A stretch of DNA of 64,000 nucleotides from Candidatus Saccharimonadota bacterium. Its GTDB lineage: Bacteria > Patescibacteriota > Saccharimonadia > Saccharimonadales > Saccharimonadaceae. The translations under genes and the position numbers were made by a program. The DNA is taken from the NCBI GenBank assembly GCA_027492635.1, contig JAPUEH010000007.1:124001-188000 (forward strand). Direction: 5' to 3'. Position 1 is the stretch's first letter; every line of letters begins with the position of its first letter. Positions 33,882 through 41,929 of this stretch are shown one piece after another. The notes beneath the pieces are model-generated. The model saw only the letters and a list, made by a program, of their open reading frames with translations, was not told the DNA's origin and ran no database searches.

Positions 33882-34883
33882 ATGGTGGCTCCAGTGGTAA
33901 ATGTCCGTACCGACAATGCGTTCTGGGCGCAGATTCAGGAGATCAACTCCAGCGATCAGAACGTCAAGAAGTTCGTCTTCACCAACGATGGTGAACGAGG
34001 GAGGGCCGCGGTGGCCGAGTCGGTGCTGTACAAGTATCCGACCTACAACGACCGCACGGTCATCTGCTGCTCGACGCAGTCAGGCTGTCCGGTGGGCTGT
34101 CGGTTCTGCGGTGCGGGCGATTACTTTGTCCGCAACCTCACGACCGACGAGATCGTGGCTCAGCCGGCGTACCTGCTGGAATCGCAAGGCATCAATGCCG
34201 CCGATGTGGACAGGATGCAGATCATGTTCATGTCGATGGGCGAGCCGCTGCTCAACCCGCAGCATCTCTACCCAGCGATTCGCGAGCTTCACCGGCGCTA
34301 CCCCAGGGCGGCGCTGCTGATCTCGACATCGGCACCGCGTATCGACTACGAGCCGCTGCGGCAGCTCAGTCGAGAGGTTCCGACAGTTGGACTGCAGTTC
34401 TCGGCGCATGAAAGTACCGACGAGGCGCGCGATGCTCTGGTGCCGTTCAAGCTCAAGCTGACGCTGGCCGAGATGGCACGCGAAGGCGAACAGTGGTTTG
34501 AGGCGACGGGCAGACAGCCGTTTTTCAACTACTGTGTGCACGGAGGCAACAACACCGCCGAGGATGTCGAACGTCTGGCGAGGCTGTTTACGCCGGGAAT
34601 CTGGCAGGCCACGATCAGCGTGATCTGCGAACGCGACGAGTCGATCGCCGCCGCCAACGAACGGCAACGCTCGCTCGCAGCGGACTTCATGCAGCTGATG
34701 CTGGCGGCTGGCTATAGCACTCGCATGTTCGACCCTGCTGGCCAGGATGACATCGGTGGTGGCTGCGGCCAGCTGTGGTACGTGCAGGACTGGATGCGTC
34801 GACACCCAGAAGCGTCCCGCCCGTCGATCGGCAATGGTTTGCCGTCGGTGCACACGCCGCTGCCGCTTACCGCTCTGTCGTGA
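33882..34883 (+). CDS. Cfr/RlmN-like radical SAM methyltransferase, short and G+C-rich
   Basis: 333 residues from ATG 33882, with AGAAGGG 7 nt upstream. The radical SAM cluster is C69-x3-C73-x2-C76 (SGCPVGCRFCGAGD), followed by RNLTTDEIV and FMSMGEPLLNP, which are RlmN/Cfr family hallmarks. C62 (seven before the cluster) and C295 (GGCGQLWY) match the two extra catalytic cysteines of RlmN, so the methyl-transfer chemistry looks complete. The family methylates adenine (A2503 of 23S rRNA, or tRNA). It lacks most of the usual N-terminal domain. Codon use is G+C-rich, unlike its neighbours. An NrtR-type operator lies upstream. It could be a host-derived or resistance-type paralogue rather than the housekeeping RlmN. 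Confidence 0.85.
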   Translation: MVAPVVNVRTDNAFWAQIQEINSSDQNVKKFVFTNDGERGRAAVAESVLYKYPTYNDRTVICCSTQSGCPVGCRFCGAGDYFVRNLTTDEIVAQPAYLLESQGINAADVDRMQIMFMSMGEPLLNPQHLYPAIRELHRRYPRAALLISTSAPRIDYEPLRQLSREVPTVGLQFSAHESTDEARDALVPFKLKLTLAEMAREGEQWFEATGRQPFFNYCVHGGNNTAEDVERLARLFTPGIWQATISVICERDESIAAANERQRSLAADFMQLMLAAGYSTRMFDPAGQDDIGGGCGQLWYVQDWMRRHPEASRPSIGNGLPSVHTPLPLTALS

Positions 34884-34889
34884 CAAAAA

Positions 34890-34957
34890 GGTGGTAGGCG
34901 AGACATTTTTCGTCTCGCCTACCACCGCCACTCAACCCGGACGTGGGTTGTTTTTTT
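34890..34957 (+). terminator. Tandem hairpins ending the radical SAM gene
   Basis: A perfect 15-bp stem with a 7-nt loop (34890-34904/34912-34926) starts 7 nt after the stop. A second stem CAACCC/GGGTTG (34933-34938/34945-34950) is followed by seven T (34951-34957), a textbook intrinsic terminator. Confidence 0.85.
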
Positions 34958-35154
34958 GTACTTTTCTGACGGGACTTATCCTGTTCGCGATGGTTATTGT
35001 GTTGGTTCAACTACCGACAACTAGTCTTATTATCGGTCTGGCTTGCGGGTCAGTGATAACGGCAGTAGCAATTGCGATAGCTTTCAGGCTCACTATTGCT
35101 CGCCACAAATTTGCACTACTGTCGGTGTTTTTGTCAGTTACCTTGCTGTACTGA
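34948..35154 (+). CDS. Possible small two- or three-helix membrane protein
   Basis: A frame with almost only hydrophobic content. From ATG 34990 it codes for 54 residues (MVIVLVQLPTTS, then GLACGSVITAVAIAIAFRL and ALLSVFLSVTLLY); a TTG at 34948 would give 68. There is no Shine-Dalgarno and the start falls in the terminator of the preceding gene. Listed because the hydrophobic pattern is protein-like and nothing else explains this stretch; it may be noise. Confidence 0.3.
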   Translation: MFFCTFLTGLILFAMVIVLVQLPTTSLIIGLACGSVITAVAIAIAFRLTIARHKFALLSVFLSVTLLY

Positions 35155-35193
35155 AGATGACGGGATATATAGGTTAAATGGTAAAATATAGGT

Positions 35194-35925
35194 ATGCAGC
35201 CTATTACCCACAACCTTACTCTTTGTTATCAGCCAACAACAACGACTTGCGGTTATGCAGCGCTTGCGACACTGCTATCGCATTATGACAAGCAGGTGTC
35301 AGTTGACGCGTTGCTGGGTGATGTGCCACAAGGGTTAAATGAGCAAGGCGAACCTATCGGTAGTGTTACGGCGCAGCTTGCAGCGTGGTGTGCGCAACAA
35401 GGTTTTACAGTCAACTTTTGGTCGTTTGACTTTTTGATTACTGATTTTGGCTGGCGTGACTTGAGCCAGGTGGAAATACTCGACAGACTCAAGGCTGTGC
35501 GAGATGTACGCGACGTGCCGCAAGTTGGCGGCAAACTATGGTCGCAGATATATGTGCAGGCATATATTGAGCTGATAATAGCGGGCGGCAAGCTACACAT
35601 CGAGCCGCATGTGACATCACGATTACTGTATGAGAAGCTACAAACAGGGCCTCTCTTTGTGAATATTGCGCCAGCCGTTGTGTCCGGCGAGGGCCGGGCA
35701 ACGACTCCAAGGCAAGATGAGCGTGTCGATATTCCAGATGATGTGAATGGTACAATCGGAACACATAGCATCGTGGTATATGGTTTTAACGAAGTGGGTG
35801 ATCTTTTGGTGGCCGATCCATGGTATGGCGAGCGAACAATTGACGCAGAGACGCTGCTCTGTGCTATCGCGAGCGCAAGTATCGAATGTGACAGCCAGTG
35901 TTTTCAGATAGAGAAGATAGCTTGA
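35194..35925 (+). CDS. C39-like papain-fold cysteine peptidase
   Basis: 243 residues without signal peptide. The N-terminal YQPTTTTCGYAALATLLSHY carries the nucleophilic Cys19; the catalytic His and Asp are in GTHSIVVYGFNEVGDLLVADPWYG (about 190-213). This is the peptidase C39/C70-like fold, used for leader-peptide removal or general proteolysis. No bacteriocin gene or ABC exporter is adjacent, so the substrate is unknown. A -10-like TAAAAT (35182-35187) is 6 nt before the ATG. The next gene overlaps its end. Confidence 0.75.
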   Translation: MQPITHNLTLCYQPTTTTCGYAALATLLSHYDKQVSVDALLGDVPQGLNEQGEPIGSVTAQLAAWCAQQGFTVNFWSFDFLITDFGWRDLSQVEILDRLKAVRDVRDVPQVGGKLWSQIYVQAYIELIIAGGKLHIEPHVTSRLLYEKLQTGPLFVNIAPAVVSGEGRATTPRQDERVDIPDDVNGTIGTHSIVVYGFNEVGDLLVADPWYGERTIDAETLLCAIASASIECDSQCFQIEKIA

Positions 35926-36572
35926 AAATTATCTCTCCAAGAATCCCTAGACAGATTGTACCGCTAGACGATTTGCCTGCCGTTTTTACTGCTGGCGAGG
36001 AGGATATAGAGGGTGTTGCAATCGAAAATGGGGCGTTGCAGAGTGCCCGGCTTTCGTCTTTTTCGCTAACTAATTCACGCATACAAAAGACGAGCTTCGC
36101 CGAGTCGAAGATTGCGGGTTTTGGTGTCAAAAATGTCGAGTTTGTGCAGTGCGATATGACGATGGCGCGTTTTGCAGATGCGAGCTGGCATGTGGCCGAG
36201 CTGCGAAGTTCGCGGTGCAGCGGCATGCAGCTCGACACTGCGCACCTGCAAAATGTTCGGTTTGCTGACTGTAAACTCGACCTCATAAACTTTCGTTTTG
36301 CCAAACTAACGAATGTTATATTTGAAAGTTGCGTGGTGCGCGAGATGGATTTCTACGGCGCAACACTTAAAAACGTTGCCTTTGTTGATTGTGAAATTGA
36401 TGCCGTTGGATTTAGTGATGCGAAGATGCAGGGTGTCGATCTGACGGGTGCGCAGCTGATAGATATCAAAAATGTCGGCAGCCTGAAAGGCACCATCATC
36501 AGCAGTGATCAACTTGTGTATCTTGCGCCGCAACTTGCGGTCACGAATGGCATCGGGATTCGTGATGAATAA
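35898..36572 (+). CDS. Pentapeptide-repeat-like protein
   Basis: 224 residues if started at ATG 35898; TTG 35922, overlapping the upstream stop as TTGA, is an alternative giving about 216. Residues 45-200 show a quasi-pentapeptide pattern with a large residue at the centre (for example ARFADASW, VRFADCKLDLINFRFAKLTNVIFESC, VAFVDCEI), predicted to fold as a right-handed quadrilateral beta-helix. Some pentapeptide proteins mimic DNA and inhibit gyrase; no such role is shown here. Coupling to the C39-like peptidase suggests a shared task. Confidence 0.7.
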   Translation: MFSDREDSLKIISPRIPRQIVPLDDLPAVFTAGEEDIEGVAIENGALQSARLSSFSLTNSRIQKTSFAESKIAGFGVKNVEFVQCDMTMARFADASWHVAELRSSRCSGMQLDTAHLQNVRFADCKLDLINFRFAKLTNVIFESCVVREMDFYGATLKNVAFVDCEIDAVGFSDAKMQGVDLTGAQLIDIKNVGSLKGTIISSDQLVYLAPQLAVTNGIGIRDE

Positions 36573-36611
36573 CTACTTTTAGTGCGTTGTCGATTGCACG
36601 GAACGGTGCTA

Positions 36612-37421
36612 TTACTGCGCCGCAGTGCCGATAGCAGCGCCAACCTCTGTTGCAATTAAGGCTTCAATAGTTTGTTTTTGTACTGCAATTTGCTCTACTG
36701 GGTCGGTAGTTGGCGTCGTTGCTGGATAGAGGCCATGAGCGGCATCGGGGACTATTCTTAGTCGGTCGGCATGCTGATTGCCACAGCGCTGTCGCAGTGT
36801 CGCAATATCTTGTGGTGAGGTTTGATTCCAGTCGTTTTCGGCTGCCCAAAGAGAAAGGCGACCTAGTCTGACGAGCTGCTCCATATCTGACATCATCAAA
36901 TGTGTCTCATGCGCTTCGCTAACGTACGCTGCTGGTAATGCTGCATCGACGGAGTAGGCAACTCGTCTCCGATAATCCCGAGTGGTTCCCGCAAGTACGT
37001 TGAGTCTCATCATAGTGCCGTTTGCACGGCGACGAGCCTGGGATTGAGGATTCATGACAACTTTGTCGGGCTGGGTGGCTGGCGCAAAGATCGCTCCCGA
37101 TACACGTGAACGGTCCGGATTGTCGCGTAGGTAATTGACGACAGCGCAACCGCCTAAGCAATGGCCCAGCAGAAGTATGGGCTGGGTTTCGGGTGACGCC
37201 GAGACGATTGTGTCGATTTGTTCGTATTGTTCTGACGGGAGAAGGACACGCGGATTGCTGCCATAGAGGTCGTCGCATCCATGGACTTGTTCGTACGGAA
37301 TACTGCTGTCTTCGAGAGTCGACTTAATCATTCGAAATGGAATAGATCCAGTCTCGAGGTGGCAGCCTCCGCCGCCGACACCAATCACAAGCGGCGAGTT
37401 TGGGGTAGTGTTGCGTCGCAT
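36612..37421 (-). CDS. Alpha/beta hydrolase with Cys in the nucleophile position
   Basis: 269 residues. The nucleophile elbow is LLGHCLGGCAVV, where Cys replaces the usual Ser, as in dienelactone hydrolase (GYCLGG) and PHA synthases. The probable catalytic His is in PDAAHGLYP near residue 225. No signal peptide. TATAAT on the minus strand (37430-37435) is 8 nt before the ATG. It is divergent from a second small hydrolase, with a 61-nt shared promoter region. Substrate unknown. Confidence 0.7.
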   Translation of the reverse strand: MRRNTTPNSPLVIGVGGGGCHLETGSIPFRMIKSTLEDSSIPYEQVHGCDDLYGSNPRVLLPSEQYEQIDTIVSASPETQPILLLGHCLGGCAVVNYLRDNPDRSRVSGAIFAPATQPDKVVMNPQSQARRRANGTMMRLNVLAGTTRDYRRRVAYSVDAALPAAYVSEAHETHLMMSDMEQLVRLGRLSLWAAENDWNQTSPQDIATLRQRCGNQHADRLRIVPDAAHGLYPATTPTTDPVEQIAVQKQTIEALIATEVGAAIGTAAQ

Positions 37422-37444
37422 TATTATTTATTATATCATATTAT

Positions 37445-37473
37445 TTGACAATATACAATACCTTTGTTACGAT
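37445..37473 (+). promoter_or_regulatory. Promoter of the RBBP9-like hydrolase gene
   Basis: -35 TTGACA (37445-37450), a 17-nt spacer, -10 TACGAT (37468-37473), then 9 nt to ATG 37483. A leaderless or near-leaderless mRNA is predicted. Confidence 0.65.
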
Positions 37474-37482
37474 AGAGCTACT

Positions 37483-38091
37483 ATGAAGCAGCGCGCACTT
37501 ATTATTCATGGCAAGCCATCAAAAGAGACGTACTTTACCCCTGATTTTGCAAGTGCGAGTAACGCAATATGGATACCGTGGCTTCAGCAGCAGTTGCTGC
37601 AACGAGACATTTCTACGCAGACCCCCGAGATGCTACGCGCGTATCAGCCAGACTATGCTATATGGAAAGCGACATTTGAACAGTTTACGTTGACGACCGA
37701 TACACTGCTGATTGGCCATAGCTGCGGTGGTGGATTTTTGGTGCAGTGGCTGAGCGAGAATCCGCATGTGACGGTTGGTGATGTTTTTTTGGTTGCTCCG
37801 GCTTTTGGCGACACGCTGACACCAGACAGTCGCTACGACGTGCCGCTGCTCGGTGGTTTTTTTGATTTTGTGCCAGACAAATCGCTCGTAGATCGTGTGC
37901 GGAGCATGCACCTTCTCTATTCTGACAACGACAGTACTCGTGTAGATGCGACGGTCGCGCTTCTTCGGCGTGCGTATCCGGCAATGCAGCTGCATCTTTT
38001 TCCTGGCTACGGACATTTTAGTAGTACTGACTCTGGCGAGCGTATGACGCAGTTTCCTGAGCTACTTCGACTTATTGATAGTGTGAGGTAG
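37483..38091 (+). CDS. RBBP9/YdeN-family serine hydrolase
   Basis: 202 residues from ATG 37483 (MKQRALIIHGKPSKE); an upstream in-frame start lies before the promoter and is rejected. The nucleophile elbow is LLIGHSCGGGFLV. The Asp is probably in LLYSDNDSTRVD and the His in FPGYGHFSSTDSG. Length and motif order match the RBBP9/YdeN alpha/beta hydrolases, whose substrates are poorly known. It is divergent from the Cys-hydrolase gene. Confidence 0.8.
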   Translation: MKQRALIIHGKPSKETYFTPDFASASNAIWIPWLQQQLLQRDISTQTPEMLRAYQPDYAIWKATFEQFTLTTDTLLIGHSCGGGFLVQWLSENPHVTVGDVFLVAPAFGDTLTPDSRYDVPLLGGFFDFVPDKSLVDRVRSMHLLYSDNDSTRVDATVALLRRAYPAMQLHLFPGYGHFSSTDSGERMTQFPELLRLIDSVR

Positions 38092-38125
38092 TTTCTTTAC
38101 AGGATGCTGGTATAATAATTGGCAA

Positions 38126-38821
38126 ATGATACCGACAAAACTTGTTGAATTTATGCCAGAAGTCTTTACGCGCTCGGAAGTATTGCCGCTGTATTTTCCC
38201 GAGATCGCTGAAAGTGATCTACATAAAAATATCCAGAGATTTATCCAGACGAGTCGGAATGATGGAGATGATCCGCGATCTGCTGCGGCACGTCAGGGGT
38301 TCAATAACAAGGCGATCGACAGTATTGATTCGCGCTATCTTGTTGGGCGGTATGGAGAGGACCGTAGCGATATCTTGGGGTGGGATAGTCATATGGTACA
38401 CGAAGGCCGTGTGTATCATATGGCGATAGATGTTTTTTCGCAGTATCAAGAGCCTGTGTTTGCACCGTGTGATGGTACGATTGTTGTGAGTGAGTACGAA
38501 CCTGGTGAGCATAATTTTGGACACTATCTTATATTGAAGCCTGCGGATGAGTCGCTGCCGTACATATTCTTTGGGCATTTGGCTGCAGATAAGCGCCGTA
38601 TCGGGCATGTAAAATCTGGTGAGCAGATTGCTCGACTTGGCTCATACGAGCAGTTAGAAAATGGCGGGTGGAGTATACATCTTCATTTACAATTATTGGT
38701 GGATTTGCCATCTGGCGGTAAAGCTCCGATAGGCTACTCAGGCAAGCAGGACTTGCTAGCGAATAAGCGCCGCTTCCCCGATCCGCAATCGATTTTTCCT
38801 GAGTGGAGTATTAAGCGGTAG
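38126..38821 (+). CDS. M23-family (LytM-like) metallopeptidase
   Basis: 231 residues. The zinc ligands are visible: HMAIDVFSQYQEPVFAPCDGTIV (HxxxD), then HLHLQL (HxH) near residue 193, with GHLAADKRRIGHVKSGEQIARLGSYE between. No signal peptide or membrane segment, unusual for a peptidoglycan endopeptidase, so the target may be intracellular, or export may be non-classical. TATAAT (38111-38116) is 9 nt before the ATG. Confidence 0.8.
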   Translation: MIPTKLVEFMPEVFTRSEVLPLYFPEIAESDLHKNIQRFIQTSRNDGDDPRSAAARQGFNNKAIDSIDSRYLVGRYGEDRSDILGWDSHMVHEGRVYHMAIDVFSQYQEPVFAPCDGTIVVSEYEPGEHNFGHYLILKPADESLPYIFFGHLAADKRRIGHVKSGEQIARLGSYEQLENGGWSIHLHLQLLVDLPSGGKAPIGYSGKQDLLANKRRFPDPQSIFPEWSIKR

Positions 38822-38900
38822 TCGTGCTACTTATTGTATTTTTAACACTCAGCACATACAATAGTTACCACAACGCTTCCTAAATAAATGAAAGGCTGCA

Positions 38901-39692
38901 ATGTCACTAGCTTATGAAAAAATCACCGCTTCTCAGCGGCTTGTCATTGATACATTCCGAGGGTTTCGAGAAGAATTAATGGCTTCGTACGGCACAATTG
39001 AGCATAATTCCAAAGGTGACGGCTCTCCCGTGACAGAGCTGGACGTCAAGGTGGAGACGGTGCTCAAAGAGCGGCTCCACGCGGAGTTTCCAGAGATTGG
39101 ATTTCGGGGTGAAGAAACAAAGCCAGAGAGCGGAACAGTGGACGCGACGTGGTTTGTTGATCCGATTGACGGTACATCGAGCTTTGTACATGGGTTGCCG
39201 TACTGCACAAATATGGCTGGCTTGGTGGTGGAGGGTAAGACGGTGGCGAGCGTGATCTACCAGTTCCCTACCGACGATTTATTTACAGCTCTGCGCGGTG
39301 AAGGTGCGTATCGCAACAATACACCAATTTATGTCAAAAATACCGAACTTGATAATTCGTTGGTGTTTGGTGGAGCGTTTATGTACAAAAATATTTCGCC
39401 TGTTTTTCGACGTCACAATATAGGCGTTTACACGCCGCTTGGCGCCTCAGGGTATGAGTTTACTCGGCTTGCACAGGGAAATATTCAAGCGGTCACCAAG
39501 CTGGGCAGCGGGGCGCAGCTCCACGATGACGTGCCGGGAGTGTTGTTGGTGCAAGAGGCCGGTGGCGAGATCGTGTCATTTGACGGCGATGAGTATACCT
39601 ACGAGACACTTAGTTTTGTGGCTGCCACGCCCAATGTTGCTGCGGTTATACGTGAGTCATATGACGAAATTACTGAAATTATCACCCAATAA
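38901..39692 (+). CDS. Inositol monophosphatase-family phosphatase
   Basis: 263 residues. The metal-binding motif WFVDPIDGTSSFVHGLPYC and GEETKPESG are intact. The second motif is QLHDDVPGVLLVQEAGG rather than WDxAAG..EAGG, but an Asp is kept. The family includes inositol monophosphatase, PAP phosphatase (CysQ) and NADP phosphatase. Its position tail-to-tail with nrtR makes a nucleotide or NADP(H) substrate worth considering; this is inference. Confidence 0.82.
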   Translation: MSLAYEKITASQRLVIDTFRGFREELMASYGTIEHNSKGDGSPVTELDVKVETVLKERLHAEFPEIGFRGEETKPESGTVDATWFVDPIDGTSSFVHGLPYCTNMAGLVVEGKTVASVIYQFPTDDLFTALRGEGAYRNNTPIYVKNTELDNSLVFGGAFMYKNISPVFRRHNIGVYTPLGASGYEFTRLAQGNIQAVTKLGSGAQLHDDVPGVLLVQEAGGEIVSFDGDEYTYETLSFVAATPNVAAVIRESYDEITEIITQ

Positions 39693-40370
39693 CTAGTCGA
39701 AGCTACGTTCGAGCGACTCAAGTTTTTTGCTGTTGAACGCGTACAGCTTTGCTGGTCGGTGTGCGCCGCTTTGCCAGGTGTCGCCGGTATCATGAATCAA
39801 GTTGAGCGCCAGGAATTTTTTGCGGAAGTTGCGTTTGTCGAACTCGCGGCCAAAGATGATTTCGTAGGCGGATTGGAGCTGCGTAAGGGTGAACTTTTTG
39901 TCGAGGAAAGCAGAGACTGCATTGGTATAGGTGAGCTTGGCTTTGAGTCGGGCATGCGCATAGCGAATGATGGATGTGTGGTCGTAGGCGAGTTCTGGTA
40001 GGCTGTCGACTTGTAAAAACGCTGCATGAGAGCCGGCGTCGCGTAGCGGTATGTCGCGCCCGCAGCCCATGTAGGTGACTGATACGGCGTGACCACGCGG
40101 GTCGCGGTCGACAGTGTCGAATGTGTACAGTTGCTCTATGTAGGCAAGGTCTTTGGCGGTGTTGACACCGGTTTTCTGGCTGACGATACGATGCAGAGCG
40201 GCCGTGGTTGTTTCGCCGCTGGCGTTGTAGCCGCCAGGGAGCGCCCAGGTGCCTTTGAATGGCTCATCGGCACGTTTGATAAGAAGAACTTCAAGTACGC
40301 CGGCAGAGATTTGAAACATCACCGCATCAACAACGAGTGTGGGGGCGACGTAGGGCTTATCGTATTTCAT
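39693..40370 (-). CDS. nrtR: NrtR-type transcriptional regulator (Nudix-HTH)
   Basis: 225 residues. The N-terminal Nudix-like domain (about 1-140) has a broken Nudix box: GGYNASGETTTAALHRIVSQ then KTGV, where catalytic RE and EE are RI and QK, as expected for a ligand-sensing domain. A C-terminal winged helix (about 150-215: FTLTQLQSAYEIIFGREFDKRNFRKK) is the NrtR-type DNA-binding part. The family represses NAD genes and is released by ADP-ribose or NAD derivatives. It lies 23 nt downstream of nadE, and may also have its own -10 (TACAAT, 40377-40382). The TAGTGT-N7-ACACTA sites are its likely operators. Confidence 0.85.
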   Translation of the reverse strand: MKYDKPYVAPTLVVDAVMFQISAGVLEVLLIKRADEPFKGTWALPGGYNASGETTTAALHRIVSQKTGVNTAKDLAYIEQLYTFDTVDRDPRGHAVSVTYMGCGRDIPLRDAGSHAAFLQVDSLPELAYDHTSIIRYAHARLKAKLTYTNAVSAFLDKKFTLTQLQSAYEIIFGREFDKRNFRKKFLALNLIHDTGDTWQSGAHRPAKLYAFNSKKLESLERSFD

Positions 40371-40393
40371 ACACTTATTGTACGCCGAGATGT

Positions 40394-41221
40394 CTATTTT
40401 TCCAATAGTATTGCATCGTAGGCAATCGGTACAGTACGTTTGTGTTGAGTCGCGAGGTAGCGTTGCTCGATAATCTCGGCTGCTGCGGCAGCTATCTCAC
40501 CTCCTTCAAGGTAGCTGTCGATCTCCTTGTAGTTGATGCCAAGTTCGGTCTCATCGGCCTGGGCGGGTGTGGTATCGAGTAGGTCGGCGGTTGGTGCCTT
40601 TGTCATGAAGTGCTCTGGTGCTCCAAGTTTGCGCAAGAGTTGCTTGCCTTGACGCTTCGTAAGCCCCGAGAGAGGAAGTATATCCGCTCCACCATCACCA
40701 TATTTGGTGAAGAATCCTGTCACGGCTTCGGCTGCATGATCGGTACCTATGACAAGGAGATTCTGGTCTCCTGCTAGTGCATACTGCGCAATCATGCGCA
40801 TGCGCGCCTTGACGTTACCTTTGTCGAAATCTGTCAATGGTGTTCCTGTCGTCTGATCGAAGGATGTTGCAAATTCGTCGACAGCTGGCTTGATATCAAG
40901 GTCATGGACGAAGTCTGGCTGGATTACTTCGCAGGCTCCTAGCGCATCGGCACGATCTGTCTGCTTCCCGTGGGGGAGTAGCAGGGCATGGAACGCAATT
41001 TCCGTATCGCCTGTTTGTTTGCGTAGGTCGACAGCACGCTGTGCAAGTAGGCCTGCGAGTAGTGAGTCCTGCCCGCCAGAAATGCCAAGTGTATAGCCTC
41101 GAAGCCCTGTTTGCGCCAGATAGTCTGCGAGGAAAAGCGTGCGCTGCTCGATCTCTTCTACGGGATTAATTGTTGATTTGACACCAAGCTCATTGATGAT
41201 TTTTTGTTGTAACTCTCGCAT
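40394..41221 (-). CDS. nadE: NAD synthetase, ammonia-dependent
   Basis: Last step of NAD synthesis: nicotinate adenine dinucleotide + NH3 + ATP to NAD. 275 residues from ATG 41221 (MRELQQKIINELGV), matching the usual NH3-dependent length; longer in-frame starts run through the operator and are rejected. The P-loop LGISGGQDSLLAG is intact, with IGTDHAAEAVTGFFTKYGDGGADILPLSGLTKRQG. No glutaminase domain, so free ammonia is needed. Divergent from nadD, with an NrtR-type operator between. Confidence 0.94.
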   Translation of the reverse strand: MRELQQKIINELGVKSTINPVEEIEQRTLFLADYLAQTGLRGYTLGISGGQDSLLAGLLAQRAVDLRKQTGDTEIAFHALLLPHGKQTDRADALGACEVIQPDFVHDLDIKPAVDEFATSFDQTTGTPLTDFDKGNVKARMRMIAQYALAGDQNLLVIGTDHAAEAVTGFFTKYGDGGADILPLSGLTKRQGKQLLRKLGAPEHFMTKAPTADLLDTTPAQADETELGINYKEIDSYLEGGEIAAAAAEIIEQRYLATQHKRTVPIAYDAILLEK

Positions 41222-41258
41222 GACAATCTCACTTTCATTATTGTTGTATATACACGAC

Positions 41259-41281
41259 TGTGTTATATTCAAGGTAACACA
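41259..41281. promoter_or_regulatory. Additional TGTGTTA/TAACACA inverted repeat in the nadE-nadD gap
   Basis: 7-bp arms separated by 9 nt, closer to nadE than the main operator. Related in sequence (GTGTTA) to the operator arms but with different spacing; possibly a second, weaker site. Confidence 0.35.
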
Positions 41282-41285
41282 CAAA

Positions 41286-41304
41286 TAGTGTATGTACAAC
41301 ACTA
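41286..41304. promoter_or_regulatory. NrtR-type operator between nadE and nadD
   Basis: TAGTGT-ATGTACA-ACACTA, located in the divergent intergenic region, 64 nt from nadE and 18 nt from nadD. It can control both directions, including nrtR downstream of nadE. Confidence 0.75.
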
Positions 41305-41322
41305 AGTAAGAAAAGGATTGCC

Positions 41323-41925
41323 ATGGAGAAGCTCGGGCCAAAAGAAACGATTATTTATGGTGGCGCGTTTAATCCGCCTACTCGTGCGCATCAATCTATC
41401 TTGCAGGCGTGTATCGACTACGCTGAGCCGCGATCTGCTGATGTATGGTTGCTGCCAAGTGCAAGTCGTATGGACAAGACGATTGAAGTAACGCGTGCGA
41501 AGCGACTGGCCTATTGTCGGGCACTCGCGCAGGATATTGTATGTAGAACAGTAAGTATTGATATCGTAACGCTAGAATTAGACGCCAGGAGTCTTACGGA
41601 AACATATACGACCGTCCAGCAACTTGCTTTGGAGTATCCGAACAGGGATTTTACCTGGGTGTTTGGCGCCGACTCGGTGGCGACGATGGAGCAATGGACG
41701 TACGGTGAATGGCTGCGAGATAACCTGAATATGCTTGTTGTGGAGCGACCCGGCTATACAGCGCAAACCCTGGGCGCACGGGCGGCTCGGCTTGTTGTGG
41801 ATGCGGGGGATATGAGTTCGACAGAGTTGCGCCGCCGTATGGCTGCTGGTGAGCCGTACGAGGAGCTTGTTGCTCCATCGGTTGCACGTATACTCAGTGA
41901 TGACGAGGATGAAGTGATATGCTAG
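41323..41925 (+). CDS. nadD: Nicotinate-nucleotide adenylyltransferase
   Basis: Adenylates nicotinate mononucleotide. 200 residues. Nucleotidyltransferase signature IIYGGAFNPPTRAH (GxFxPxHxAH type), the FGADSVATMEQW segment, and SSTELRRRMAAGEPYEELV (SSTxIR) at the C-terminus. AAGGA lies 6 nt before the ATG. With pncA, pncB and nadE it completes nicotinamide-to-NAD conversion. tatD follows 4 nt later. Confidence 0.94.
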   Translation: MEKLGPKETIIYGGAFNPPTRAHQSILQACIDYAEPRSADVWLLPSASRMDKTIEVTRAKRLAYCRALAQDIVCRTVSIDIVTLELDARSLTETYTTVQQLALEYPNRDFTWVFGADSVATMEQWTYGEWLRDNLNMLVVERPGYTAQTLGARAARLVVDAGDMSSTELRRRMAAGEPYEELVAPSVARILSDDEDEVIC

Positions 41926-41929
41926 GGGT

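Noticed and set aside
34080-34931. Minus-strand frame of 283 codons opposite the radical SAM gene
   Set aside because: Shadow of a G+C-rich gene whose own product has unmistakable radical SAM motifs; the frame reads through the terminator hairpin.
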